From contig CABPYL010000004.1 of the NCBI GenBank assembly GCA_902461565.1, forward strand, positions 33,101 to 97,100: a DNA stretch of 64,000 bases, in the 5' to 3' direction. Origin of the DNA: an uncultured Porphyromonadaceae bacterium (GTDB taxonomy: Bacteria > Bacteroidota > Bacteroidia > Bacteroidales > Muribaculaceae). A program made the position numbers and the translations under genes. Positions 10,401-19,700 of the stretch are shown here, one piece after another. The notes below the pieces were generated by a model. It did no database searches and had not been told where the DNA came from. It saw nothing but the letters and a program-made list of their open reading frames with translations. Position 1 is the first letter of the stretch. Each line of letters opens with the position of its first letter.

Positions 10401-11424
10401 TGCCGAGCTGAATAAGCTCGATGGGCTGTTGCATCATTATCAGATGGCTGACGCCGCCTACTGCAGTGAGTACCAGTAGGTTGTTGTCCATCTCCGGCAT
10501 AATGAACGTTACGTGGTCGTCGGATAGGCGGTTGTTAAGGGATGTTCTCTTTGTTGATGCGATGTTGCGTGCCGAGTGTGATTCTTTGTCGTAGATCCAC
10601 AAGCCTTCGTCGGTGCCAATGATAATCCGTCCACTGGTACAGCACATTGTCTTTATATCGGATGTCAGGCCGGAGGGCTGTTCGAATGTAAGTTTCTTGT
10701 TTAAAAGATTGTATGTGTATATTGTCTTGCCCGATGTTACCATTACGCTTGTTGCGTCGGCACCCATGCGGAGGCTGCTGTGGCCGGCAGTGAATTCGGG
10801 AAGAACAATGGAGTCGATAAGTCCTCCGTTGTTGTTGAATATTTTTAGAATACCTTCGAGGCTTATGGCGTATATGTTTCCGTTGTTTCCTTTCACCATG
10901 TCGCTGAAGAAGGCGCCGTTGCGGCTGTTCTGCTCCAAAGTGTTATCTTTGGTGTTGTAGATGAAATAACCCTGGCCGTATGTGAGGATCCAGATCAGCC
11001 CGTCGCCCACTTCCATAATACGATGTACGGGCGAACTGATAGTTACTCCGTATTTTGTCTTGTACGGAAAGCGCGATGTGATATCGCTGTCCCTGTCGTA
11101 GACCCACAGGCCGTTGGATACCCCGATCCATATCATGTCGTTGTGCTCGAAAAGGTCTATCACATCAGGCAACTGTGGTGCTGCAGCGTTTGTGGACGGG
11201 TAAATAAGTCTTCCTCCGCTGTCGTAGGCATACAGTCCTGAAGCTGTACCGAGCCACAGGAAGCCGTAATGGTCGCGCAGCGCGCACTGGCTTGATTTGC
11301 CGATGGCATAGTCGGTGTTTATTATTTCGCAACTGCCGTTTACTGGCCTCGCCGGGGTTGAGAAACAACACAGCAGCGTCGACAGCGCTGCAAAAATGAA
11401 TGTGCGGAATTGCATGCTTGACAT
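7450..11424 (-). CDS. hybrid two-component system regulator (HTCS)
   Basis: From ATG at 11424 the protein has 1324 residues, typical for HTCS. A signal peptide is followed by repeated Reg_prop-type propeller blades (FLWLGTASGLYAYD, MIWIGVSNGLWVYD, LWIGTESRGVFRH), a Y_Y_Y domain (about 680-750, LRYRLDGYDKEW, NLQPGTYTLHI) and one membrane span (about 762-783). Cytoplasmic parts are a histidine kinase (HEIRTPLTLI, His821), HATPase (SDDGTGVP, GTGLGL), a receiver (DFMMPG, Asp1116) and an AraC helix-turn-helix (about 1225-1320). Family role: the periplasmic part senses a glycan fragment and activates the PUL. An in-frame TTG at 11445 is rejected as start because it falls inside the -7 element; ATG 11415 is an alternative. 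Its promoter shares a 13-nt word with the susC control region, suggesting autoregulation. Confidence 0.95.
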   Translation of the reverse strand: MSSMQFRTFIFAALSTLLCCFSTPARPVNGSCEIINTDYAIGKSSQCALRDHYGFLWLGTASGLYAYDSGGRLIYPSTNAAAPQLPDVIDLFEHNDMIWIGVSNGLWVYDRDSDITSRFPYKTKYGVTISSPVHRIMEVGDGLIWILTYGQGYFIYNTKDNTLEQNSRNGAFFSDMVKGNNGNIYAISLEGILKIFNNNGGLIDSIVLPEFTAGHSSLRMGADATSVMVTSGKTIYTYNLLNKKLTFEQPSGLTSDIKTMCCTSGRIIIGTDEGLWIYDKESHSARNIASTKRTSLNNRLSDDHVTFIMPEMDNNLLVLTAVGGVSHLIMMQQPIELIQLGTDDSPEAATAICVSDDGNRVWVGSRKGVAYFDLPSLTPIAMDIPGAEGNRITSIAIRNDMLWIGTESRGVFRHSLDTHHTWHYVYNARTPNSLMSNAVHKIFVAGDGELFVLTNWGLCRYNDVEDNFGTIREIDSHKQPLTIAEDRHGRRWFMMADGSIFTRGKDKTNVERLFSDNLNGKSVAILRCDNTGELLAAANDNRIYIFDESAGDFIPYSFGVPNDYPLTFMERDRDGRLWLGDASGALAAIASDKRTEFFVYKANTYTNILTMTDISGILSDGRIVYGDEKGLRIFNPREMKSPETKVRTYIQSIRFPYTNNDIEERRRLGLEGALCNRSSLTIPYRDNTFTLFFSTSHSADMPPVRLRYRLDGYDKEWNIISEPNVTYTNLQPGTYTLHILSETEPDDTATTLTITVSPPWYRTLYAYIIYIVLTIALGWALWIFIRHRVRMHYHKRINDMRMQKERETFEAKMQFFVNLVHEIRTPLTLISLPLEQMAENARNGKNKIEDNKKHIKSMRRNVNYLLGIVNQLLDFRKAQSGSEVQLKRTRTDINKLISDIAERFEHPMTTAGKTFELIMPPVEILADVDIDKIDRVIMNIVSNAMKYSRTKVTLELCTPADGEFAIKVSDDGTGVPKEERERIFDTYYQMSGDDVAATLGTGLGLAYAKLIANAHHGSITVDNNATGGATFTITLNTALATAVQQSRKPEIIGDSDDATANERRDITVLLVDDNAELLATVSEALSQNYTVITAPSGDDALAILNGTSDIDFIISDFMMPGMSGARLCQRLKNDIRFSHIPFIMLTAKTDREAKEEGMEAGVDVYVEKPFTIKQLKLQIVNMLKARALFYRRLMSEQPQQEIIATEPYINRMDTEFLNTLNTNIAENISDEEFSIDTMAERMNMSRSSFYRKLKAITGMTPVDYLKNFRLEHAARLLLEGARITEVALMSGFTSSSYFSKCFKAKYGQNPKEYATAHQKGSGMA

Positions 11425-11442
11425 GGGATGACTGGTTTTGTG

Positions 11443-11488
11443 CAAAATTACTGAATTATCGGATATTCAGGAAGTAGAGAATGTTAAA
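11443..11488 (-). promoter_or_regulatory. HTCS gene promoter with one upstream half-site
   Basis: Read leftwards: TTTAAC at 11488-11483, 32 nt, then TAATTTTG at 11450-11443, an exact TAnnTTTG match. The far half-site position (11509-11504) does not match. The half-site sits inside AATGTTAAAATCG (11480-11492), identical to 6267-6279. Transcription would begin near 11437, so translation starts at 11424 or 11415. Confidence 0.55.
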
Positions 11489-11510
11489 ATCGCACGATTG
11501 GAGAAAAAGT

Positions 11511-11541
11511 AGGGGAGAGGGGACTATGCCCGCTCTCCCCT
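11511..11541 (-). terminator. intrinsic terminator of the large tailed secreted protein gene
   Basis: AGGGGAGAG (11511-11519) pairs with CTCTCCCCT (11533-11541), extended inside by GGG/CCC. On the minus strand the hairpin is followed by a T-rich run (complement of 11501-11510). It lies 27 nt beyond the stop of the gene ending at 11568 and just upstream of the HTCS promoter. Confidence 0.75.
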
Positions 11542-11567
11542 GTGTCGGTGAGATATTACTGATCTAA

Positions 11568-14348
11568 TCAGCGAACGATGAACTTCTTGCCGTCGCGGAT
11601 ATAGAGGCCTGGTGCTGTAGCATTCTTAACCTCGATACCCTGGATGTTGTAGATGCGGCCGTCGGCGGGACGCTGAGCGGGAGCAACTTCGATATCCTCG
11701 ACACCGGTAGTTTCCTCGATAACTTTTGCAACTTCTTCTTTGGTAGTGTCGGCACCGTAGTATACGATGCGGAAGTTGTCGGTTACTACCCAGTCTTTTT
11801 TGGTGTATTCGCCTTCGGGCTTGGCAACGGCGATAAAGAGGTCGCCGGCTTCGCTGAGATTGATAACGGTGTGTGCGCTGTAGAGACCGAGGCGGAACCA
11901 TTCGGTAGCCTGGTTAACGTACTGGGGATAGTAGTACTTGGTGCCGTCGGTAGCGGTTACTTCGGCGCCCTGGCCGGGAGCTGTGCCACCTGCATTGGTA
12001 ATGTTGGGGAGTTCAACGTCATCTTCAGGTTCATTGCCTGCCTGGAGGAATGCGTAGGATACTTTTTCGTTGTCGGGCTGGCCGGGAATCAGCACTTCCT
12101 GCTCGTCTACGATTTCGGTAGCGTTGGCATGGTCGCCATTGCGGTAGAAGCCGTTAACCCATACGGCATAGATACCTGCGGGCATGTTCTGCACATTCTG
12201 GCTGATTTCGCAGTTTGCGGAATCCCAGGATTCGGCTGCAAAGTCGTTGTGGTTGTCGCCGCGGCCCCAGATGGTAGAGTTGGTGAAGTTCCATACGCTG
12301 TCGTCCACACGCTGGCAGAAGCCGGGGTTGATTATACGGTACGAAAGATCTACGGGGTTCTCGAGAGAAGCTTTTTCAATCAAGGCGTCGCGTTCAGCGG
12401 CGGTAACGAGTTTCCACTGAGCGTTAAGGTCGTTGGGGTCGAGATTGCGGCATTCGGTGCCTACGGTTGTCTCGTCGCGCTGACCCTGATCAACGCTTGC
12501 TTCGGGATTCCATGCAACATGTACGTCGGGATAATCGGCCTGGAAGATGTTGTAAACGTTCTCCTTGCCTTCTACGGGTTTGAAGAGCCACTGGCCTGCG
12601 ATACCGCAGTCCATATAGCCACGGTAGTTCATGTAATGGTTGTTTTCGCCGTTGTACAGACCGGTATTGATGTGGAATGTGCCTGCGGCAGCCTCGTCTT
12701 CGGTAGCTTCGAGGGTGATGATGAGGCCTGGCATGCCAAGAGCGGCGTGTGCACCCCAGTCGGAACCGCCCATGAGGAACTGTTTCTGGCCTACGTTGTA
12801 GAGGTAGAATTCACCAACAGCTGCGGGCTGGCCGGGGAATATGTCGGCGTGGGTATAGGCTGCGGCACGCAGACGGGCAATGCGGATAAGATAGAGAGCG
12901 CGGTTGAAGTCGTCGCGTGTTGCGGCGGTTGTGAAAACAGTTTCGGCATTGGCGGTGTTGACTCCGGCAGCCTTGGTTATTGCCAGGATGGCGTTGAAGT
13001 CGCTGATGGTGCCTTTGGACTGGTTTACAACGGTATATATTCCTTCAAGAGTGCTATAGGCCTCCAGGAGTGCAGTGGAGCTTGTTGCATTCTTTAGAGC
13101 TGCGGTTGCATCTTCAATGGCTTTTGTGATCTGGGCAATCTGGGGGAGTTCCTTAGCCTTTTCGATGAGTTCGCTGAGCTGGTTGCGGAGCGGAGTGAGG
13201 TCCTCTGCGATGGGATCGGAACTTACGTAGCGGAGATAGAAGCGTTTGTAGATAAGCCAGTCGCGGTGGTCGTATTCAGCTTTTTCTATACCAACGGTAA
13301 GTGTGCCGTCGGTAACACCGGCCTGGATGTAGGGATTAACGTATGCGCCGTCGAACATTGCGCGGCTGGCGTCGTTGGTGCTGTTGGGAACCCATTTGTT
13401 GGCTGTCTCGGCAAAGTAGCTGTAGCCGTCGGTCTGTTCGTCCTTAGCCTGAGCGAAAATCGACATCACAGTACCTTTAGTTGCGCCGGCAAAGTATTGG
13501 GCACGAAGGTTTTCAGTGCCGTCGAGATATCGCTGCTGAAGCTCTACGCTTTCAATTTCGGTATCGCGGTAGTAGGCCTGTACGGCGAATTCGTAAGTAC
13601 CGGTAGGCAGTCCGGTGAGCTTGACAGAGTTGTTGAATATAATCTGGTGCCAGTATTCCTGTACGGGATATCCGTTCGAGCCTCCGAAACCGTCGCTGCC
13701 GCCGCGTGTATTGTCGACATTGCGCAGCCACTGGTCGATACGGTGGTCGTTGCGGCCGAGGTCAAAGCCGGGAATGAGCCAGGATGCGTCAACGGGACCG
13801 TTCTTTACCTGCTCCTGCATCACGCGGAGGCGTTCTGCACGCGAAACAAGCTGCCATGTGAAGTCCTGAGGGTTATCGGAAAGTTCGCCGTCGGATGCAC
13901 CGATATAGATATCGTTTGCGATGGCGCTGCGCTCGCCGGTACCTTCGGGAGTAGCCTTGGCGGAGATACGGTATGCGTTGGTTACACCGTCTACGGTAAC
14001 AGGTTCAAAAATCCAGTCGGTGAGGTCGCGGTCGGGCTGATCGAGATAGAAACGGTCCTGGTCCGCCCCGTTAAGGCTACCGTTGTTTGTGAAGTTACAG
14101 AAAATGGAATAGCCGTTGTACCCTTCGGGTTTACGCAGTTCAACATCGATACCGTCGTTACCGAGGACCGAGAATGTTGTCCATGTGTCAAAAATCTTGT
14201 GGTTAGGTTCGAGCCACTTTCCTGTTTCAACCTGATAGAGGTAGAAGGAACCGGTGGCGGCTTCACTTCCCTGATAGGGAGAGCTTACAGCCCACGCCGA
14301 CATTGCGGACATGAAAGCCGCACATGCGAGTAATTGTTTTCCTTTCAT
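11568..14348 (-). CDS. large secreted protein with two tandem copies of a trefoil-like/CBM-like module and a T9SS-like tail
   Basis: The protein has 926 residues with a signal peptide (cut near residue 20, WAVSS). Two related halves are visible. GSFYLYQVETGKWLEPN (about 33) matches GEFYLYNVGQKQFLMGG (about 512). WLIPGFDLGRND (about 190) matches YRIINPGFCQRVDD (about 668). TGLPTGTYEFAVQAYYRD (about 245) matches NMPAGIYAVWVNGFYRN. An alpha-helical spacer (about 380-480) joins them. The end, GRIYNIQGIEVKNA then GLYIRDGKKFIVR, resembles Por/T9SS sorting tails. No catalytic motif is recognised; glycan binding at the surface is a guess from the beta-rich modules and PUL location. It is transcribed alone between a half-site-type promoter and a hairpin terminator. 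Confidence 0.85.
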   Translation of the reverse strand: MKGKQLLACAAFMSAMSAWAVSSPYQGSEAATGSFYLYQVETGKWLEPNHKIFDTWTTFSVLGNDGIDVELRKPEGYNGYSIFCNFTNNGSLNGADQDRFYLDQPDRDLTDWIFEPVTVDGVTNAYRISAKATPEGTGERSAIANDIYIGASDGELSDNPQDFTWQLVSRAERLRVMQEQVKNGPVDASWLIPGFDLGRNDHRIDQWLRNVDNTRGGSDGFGGSNGYPVQEYWHQIIFNNSVKLTGLPTGTYEFAVQAYYRDTEIESVELQQRYLDGTENLRAQYFAGATKGTVMSIFAQAKDEQTDGYSYFAETANKWVPNSTNDASRAMFDGAYVNPYIQAGVTDGTLTVGIEKAEYDHRDWLIYKRFYLRYVSSDPIAEDLTPLRNQLSELIEKAKELPQIAQITKAIEDATAALKNATSSTALLEAYSTLEGIYTVVNQSKGTISDFNAILAITKAAGVNTANAETVFTTAATRDDFNRALYLIRIARLRAAAYTHADIFPGQPAAVGEFYLYNVGQKQFLMGGSDWGAHAALGMPGLIITLEATEDEAAAGTFHINTGLYNGENNHYMNYRGYMDCGIAGQWLFKPVEGKENVYNIFQADYPDVHVAWNPEASVDQGQRDETTVGTECRNLDPNDLNAQWKLVTAAERDALIEKASLENPVDLSYRIINPGFCQRVDDSVWNFTNSTIWGRGDNHNDFAAESWDSANCEISQNVQNMPAGIYAVWVNGFYRNGDHANATEIVDEQEVLIPGQPDNEKVSYAFLQAGNEPEDDVELPNITNAGGTAPGQGAEVTATDGTKYYYPQYVNQATEWFRLGLYSAHTVINLSEAGDLFIAVAKPEGEYTKKDWVVTDNFRIVYYGADTTKEEVAKVIEETTGVEDIEVAPAQRPADGRIYNIQGIEVKNATAPGLYIRDGKKFIVR

Positions 14349-14427
14349 AAGGTGAAATGTTAGATATTGGTTTTTCGGTTATATAATAGGATATATATAA
14401 TTTACGGTATCGATTTCTTCGGTGCTG

Positions 14428-14495
14428 CAAAATTAAGTATACGCGTAATGGTTGACGGAGCAATATCTTTTCAAAAAAAAGCACATTCTTGTCAA
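14428..14495 (-). promoter_or_regulatory. promoter of the tailed secreted protein gene with paired half-sites
   Basis: Read leftwards: TTGACA at 14495-14490, 15 nt, TTGAAA at 14474-14469, 33 nt, then TAATTTTG at 14435-14428. The half-sites match TTGAAC at 4 and 5 of 6 positions, but spacing matches the other PUL promoters exactly. Confidence 0.5.
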
Positions 14496-14524
14496 ATACG
14501 CGGTTGCACGGCTGTTTTCCGAAA

Positions 14525-14591
14525 ATGAATAGATATTTCTCTTTTTTGATTAACCTTTCATGTATACATAGGTTTTGGCCGTCTAATTTTG
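14525..14591 (+). promoter_or_regulatory. GH127 operon promoter with paired half-sites
   Basis: Read rightwards: ATGAAT at 14525-14530, 15 nt, TTGATT at 14546-14551, 32 nt, then TAATTTTG at 14584-14591. The hexamers each match TTGAAC at 4 of 6 positions; the spacing and the exact -7 element carry the call. It would drive the nine-gene operon ending at 34657. Confidence 0.5.
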
Positions 14592-14667
14592 CATTCGTAA
14601 TTTCCCCGACAAATATTTCGGCCCTTCTTATACACGAACCAATATCAGTTCACATACCGTAAATGTA

Positions 14668-16740
14668 ATGCTACGAACAATAAAAACGAAACACACATCC
14701 GCACTCAGTTTTCTGGCTGCACTCACTGTTACCGTAGGTATGACAGGTAGCGCGGACGCCTCTGTAACTGTTGTGGATCGCCCGTTAGACGGCGTGAGCA
14801 ACAACTACACCAATTTCCGCACGCCACTGCAGAAGGCTCCGTTGCTGAAACTGCCTGTGGGTAAGGTACAGCCGAAAGGCTGGCTCCGCAAATATCTCGA
14901 ACTGCAGCGCGACGGGCTCAACGGCCACCTTGGTGAAATCAGTGCCTGGCTCGACAAGAACAACAACCAGTGGCTGAGCGACAGCGGCGACCACGGTTGG
15001 GAGGAGGTCCCCTATTGGCTGCGCGGCTACAGCTCGCTGGCATATATTCTCGACGACGAGACAATGAAAAAAGAGGCTCAGGTGTGGTTCGACGCCGTGC
15101 TACGCAATATCAAGGAAGACGGATTCATCGGTCCGCGCAACACCGAAAACGGCAACCCCGAACTGTGGGCCCAGATGGTGATGCTGTGGGCGCTCCAGAC
15201 ATATTACGAATACAGTGGCGACAGGGCTGTGCTTGATGCCATGACCGGCTATTTCAATTACGAGCTTACTGTGCCCGACGATAAGTTCCTCAAAGGTCTG
15301 TGGCAGGAGAAGCGCGGAGGCGACAATCTCTGGAGCGTGCTGTGGCTGTACAACCGTACCGGCGACGAGGCTCTTCTGCCGCTCGCAGACAAATTGCACC
15401 GTTGCACATCCGACTGGACACAGAACGGGACACTACCTAACTGGCATGGGGTGAATGTGGCGCAGGGTTTCCGGGAACCGGCTACATATTATATGTATAA
15501 CGGCGACAAGGCCATGCTTGAGGCAAGCTACAATAATTTCAATATCATGCGCGAGCTCTACGGTCAGATGCCCGGAGGCATGTATGCCGCCGACGAGAAC
15601 GCACGTCAGGGTTACTTCGACCCACGCCAGGGAGCGGAGACCTGTGCGCTGGTAGAGCAGATGGCGTCCGATGAGATTCTTATGGGCATTACCGGAGATC
15701 CTTTCTGGGCGGACCACTGCGAGAATGTTGCTCTGAACACTTTCACAGCCTCGATGACTCCCGATATGAAGGCTCTCAGATATCTTACCGCCGCCAATAT
15801 GGCCGTCAGCGATGAAAAACTGCATGGACCGTCCATCGACAACAACCTGCGCGGTATGCTGTCAATGAGTCCATTCAGTAGCCGTTGCTGTCAGCATAAC
15901 CACGGCATGGGATGGCCCTACTACGCCGAGCATCTTGTAATGGCTACGGCCGACAACGGTCTTGCAACCATGCTTTATGCTGCCAACACTACCACAGCCA
16001 ATGTGGCCGGCAACATACCCGTTACCCTCACAGAAACCACCAACTATCCTTTTGATGAAACTGTAACCCTCACTCTTGCCACCGGTAAAGCAGTGGAGTT
16101 CCCGCTGTACCTGCGTATTCCCGCATGGGCCAAAGACTGCTCGGTTGCCGTGAACGGCAAGCCTCAGTCTGTATCAGATGCTGCGGGCCGCTATGTACGT
16201 ATCGCCCGCAAGTGGAAAAACGGCGATGTTGTAACGCTCACTCTGCCGATGACAGTTACAGCTCAGGTATGGCAGCAGAACCAGTCGAGCGTGAGCGTGA
16301 ATTACGGTCCGCTCACACTATCGCTCAAGATAGACGAAAATATAGAGGCGCACGACAGCCGCGACAGAGAATTCGTGCAGGACGATTCGCACTGGCAGCC
16401 CGGAGTGGACGCCTCGCAGTGGCCATGCTATGTATATAAACCCGGCTCCGACTGGAATTATGCCTTGAAAGTAGACTCCGATAACATTCCCGTACAGTTC
16501 AAAATTACCAAAAGGGATTATCCTGCCGACGACATGCCTTTTACCATCGGAAATGTGCCTTTCGAGTTCTCGGCTGTCGGCGTGAAGATTCCATCGTGGG
16601 GTTACGATAGTACGGGCATGACCGACGTTCTTCCATCCGGAGATGCTTCGCGCGACCGGGAGGAGACACCGCTGAAACTTATACCGATGGGTGCTGCCCG
16701 TCTGCGCGTATCGGCATTCCCGCGCGAAGTTGTTAAATAG
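14668..16740 (+). CDS. GH127-family (DUF1680) beta-L-arabinofuranosidase-like enzyme
   Basis: The protein has 690 residues with a signal peptide (about 1-31). The alpha-barrel core and C-terminal beta-sandwiches of DUF1680 proteins are recognisable. All four zinc-site residues known from HypBA1 have counterparts: GAETC (Glu324, Cys326) and SRCCQHNHG (Cys407, Cys408). One of the paired cysteines is the catalytic nucleophile in that family. Family reaction: release of beta-linked L-arabinofuranose; related families act on similar linkages, so exact specificity is open. It is first gene of the plus-strand operon and 39 nt upstream of the next gene. A periplasmic location is expected since no lipobox is seen. 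Confidence 0.9.
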   Translation: MLRTIKTKHTSALSFLAALTVTVGMTGSADASVTVVDRPLDGVSNNYTNFRTPLQKAPLLKLPVGKVQPKGWLRKYLELQRDGLNGHLGEISAWLDKNNNQWLSDSGDHGWEEVPYWLRGYSSLAYILDDETMKKEAQVWFDAVLRNIKEDGFIGPRNTENGNPELWAQMVMLWALQTYYEYSGDRAVLDAMTGYFNYELTVPDDKFLKGLWQEKRGGDNLWSVLWLYNRTGDEALLPLADKLHRCTSDWTQNGTLPNWHGVNVAQGFREPATYYMYNGDKAMLEASYNNFNIMRELYGQMPGGMYAADENARQGYFDPRQGAETCALVEQMASDEILMGITGDPFWADHCENVALNTFTASMTPDMKALRYLTAANMAVSDEKLHGPSIDNNLRGMLSMSPFSSRCCQHNHGMGWPYYAEHLVMATADNGLATMLYAANTTTANVAGNIPVTLTETTNYPFDETVTLTLATGKAVEFPLYLRIPAWAKDCSVAVNGKPQSVSDAAGRYVRIARKWKNGDVVTLTLPMTVTAQVWQQNQSSVSVNYGPLTLSLKIDENIEAHDSRDREFVQDDSHWQPGVDASQWPCYVYKPGSDWNYALKVDSDNIPVQFKITKRDYPADDMPFTIGNVPFEFSAVGVKIPSWGYDSTGMTDVLPSGDASRDREETPLKLIPMGAARLRVSAFPREVVK

Positions 16741-16779
16741 AGAACATTCACAAGTATAAATTAATATTCAAAATAAATC

Positions 16780-19700
16780 ATGAAACGTATCACAACGCTT
16801 TTCGCAATAGCTATTGCGGCATCGTCGGTTTCTGTTTCGGCTGCAGGGCCGAAGGCATCCGATTTTGTGCCGTACAAGACCAACGAGTTGCGTCTGCCTT
16901 CGGTGCCGTTGCTTATCAACGACCCGTTCTTCTCCATCTGGTCCAACTACGATGCTCTTAATGCCGGTCCCACAACCCATTGGAGCGAACACGAAAAAGC
17001 CCTGAACGGCATTCTGCGCGTCGACGGTACCGCATACCGCTTTATGGGTCCCGAGCGCTCCAACGTGCTTGTTCCCATCGCAGGAATGACCGTTGACGGC
17101 GCCGACTGGAGCGGTCGCGTAAACTATAACCCAATGACGGGTACGGCATGGACCCAGCCCGGTTTTGATGACAGTTCATGGAAAACCGAGCGTGCCGCAT
17201 GGGGTACCGAGGGCGAATATCCTAATGTTCACAATGTATGGAAAGGCGATAACAAAGATATTTATGTGCGCCGCACAGTAAATCTCAGTGCCGACGACCT
17301 AAAGAAAAATCTTGCCGTGCAATATTCGCACGATGATGTTTTCGAACTTTACATAAACGGCAAACGCGTTGTCTCCACTGGCGAGACATGGCGCCAGGGC
17401 GAAATCACCAACTTGAGCGACACCCAGAAGGGATGGCTCAAGGAGGGCGAGAATGTTATCGCTGCCCATTGCCATAATACATCGGGAGGCTCGTACATCG
17501 ACTTCGGCTTGTATGAAAACCTTATCCAGTCGTCGGATGCCATGCAGATGGCTCGACAGAACTCCTGCGACGTTATGGCTACCAGCACATATTATAATTT
17601 CACCTGCGGCCCTGTCAATTTCGATGTAGTTTTCACGGCTCCGATGCTCATAGACAATCCGGATCTCATATCAACACCTATAAACTACATTTCCTATCAG
17701 GTGAAGTCGGCCGACGGTAAGAAACACGACGTTCAGTTCTATCTTTCCGCATCGCCGCAGTTCACTGTCAACGAGATGACACAGCCTACGCTTTCGTCTA
17801 TCGTTAAAGAGAACGGCGTGCGCTATCTCAAATCCGGTTCCGAGGAACAGAACTACTGCGGCCGCACCGGCGATATGATTACAATAGACTGGGGCTACCT
17901 ATACATTCCTGCCATCAACGGCGATATAGCTATCGCAAACCAACTGGATGCCGAACGAGCTTTCGTTGCCGACGGCAAACTACCGCAGAGTGCCAGCGGC
18001 ACTGTAAGAAGCACCAGCCACGCAACCATGCCGGCTCTCGCATTTGTAAATGATCTCGGCAAAGTAAGCGAGGCCCGCGACTACATGATGATAGGCTACG
18101 ATGAGGTGTACGACATGGAGTACATGCACAAAAAGTATAAAGCCTACTATGCCCGCGACGGCAAAACCATCTTCCAGGCATTTGACGAATTCAAGCGCGA
18201 CTACAACGACCTGATGAAGCGCTCCAAAGAACTCGACAAGAAAATATACGATGACGCTCTTGCCGCAGGCAACGTCAAGTATGCCGAAATGCTCGCCGCC
18301 AATTACCGTCTCGTCATGGGTGCGCATAAAGTGTTCCAGGACGATAAAGGCCACATGCTTTATTTCTCCAAGGAAAACAAGTCGGGCGGTTTCGTCAACA
18401 CCGTCGACCTCACATACCCCGAATGTCCCATCTATCTGCTGTACAATCCCGAATTACAGAAGGGTATGATGTTTTCCATCTTCGATTATGCTCTTTCGCC
18501 CGAACGCGCCGGTAAAAACTGTGCCGCACACGACCTCGGTATCTATCCTCAGGCCAACGGCATGCACTACGGCGATTCCATGCCTCTCGAGGAATCCGCC
18601 AACATGATAATCCTTGCCAACGCCATCTGCCGCATTACCGGCGACGGCGAATGGCTCAAACCTTATGTCAAGGTACTGCGTACATGGGCCGAATATTGCC
18701 GCGAAAACGGCCAAAATCCCGGTCATCAGCTCTGTACCGACGACTTCAAGGGTCCCAGCGAACAGAATACAAACCTTTCGCTCAAGGCTATCACGGCAGT
18801 GGGCGCATACGCCGAACTTGCCAAATACATCGGTGATAAGGATGCCGATTCGTTTGCTGAATCCGCAAAGAACATGGCTCTGCTTTGGGAAGCCGACGCA
18901 CGCGACGGCGACCACTACCGCATGGAATTCCATCGTCCGGGTACATGGAGCCAGAAATACAACCTTGTATGGGATCGCATGTGGGGCTATAATTATTTCC
19001 CTGCCGAAATTATAGACCGCGAAATCAATTTCTATCTCAACCATCAGCAGAAATACGGTTTGCCTCTCGACAGCCGAGACATGCAGACAAAGAGCGACTG
19101 GATTTTCTGGACCGCCTCCCTCGCACCCGATACCGATACGTTCCTGCGTTTCTCAGACCTTCACTGGAAATACATGAACGAGACTACTTCGCGCATTCCT
19201 TTGAGCGACTTCTATCTCGCCGACCGCGGTACAAGTTGCAATTTCAGCGGTCGCTCGGTAATCGGTGGCCTGTGGATCAAGATTCTCAAAGACCGGATCC
19301 AGCCTGCTCCCGCGCAGACAGCATGGGAACCCAAGGGGAACCACATGAAAACACGCTGGGCTGCCGATGTAAATCCCGACTGCCCGCTGCCAGAATATCC
19401 TCGTCCCATCATGGTGCGTAACGACTGGATGAATCTCAATGGCTTGTGGGACTATGCAATCACCGATGGCGGTACGCCCTCCGGATATGACGGCAAGATT
19501 CTCGTTCCCTATCCTATTGAATCGTCTCTTTCGGGTGTTATGCGTCCCCTCGAACCCGGAAAGACATTGTGGTACAAGCGCGAGGTAAACATTCCCTCGT
19601 CGTGGAACGGCAAACGCGTTATCCTCAACTTCGGCGCTGTAGACTATGATGCCGACGTATATGTGAACGGTACTACCGGCCGCTATCTCGTGGCATCGCA

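Larger units (their letters stand above)
14349..14667. other. divergent intergenic control region, tailed protein gene / GH127 operon
   Basis: This 319-nt AT-rich stretch has no gene. It contains back-to-back promoters, TAATTTTG leftwards at 14435-14428 and TAATTTTG rightwards at 14584-14591, each with upstream half-site pairs. Both transcripts would have leaders of about 70 nt. Confidence 0.7.

Noticed and set aside
11425..11445. TTG start for the HTCS gene
   Set aside because: The codon lies inside the -7 element, and two ATGs before the signal peptide follow.
11871..14333. Two long plus-strand frames (11871-13097 and 13266-14333)
   Set aside because: Both are antisense shadows of the 926-residue gene, which has a signal peptide, internal repeats, promoter and terminator.
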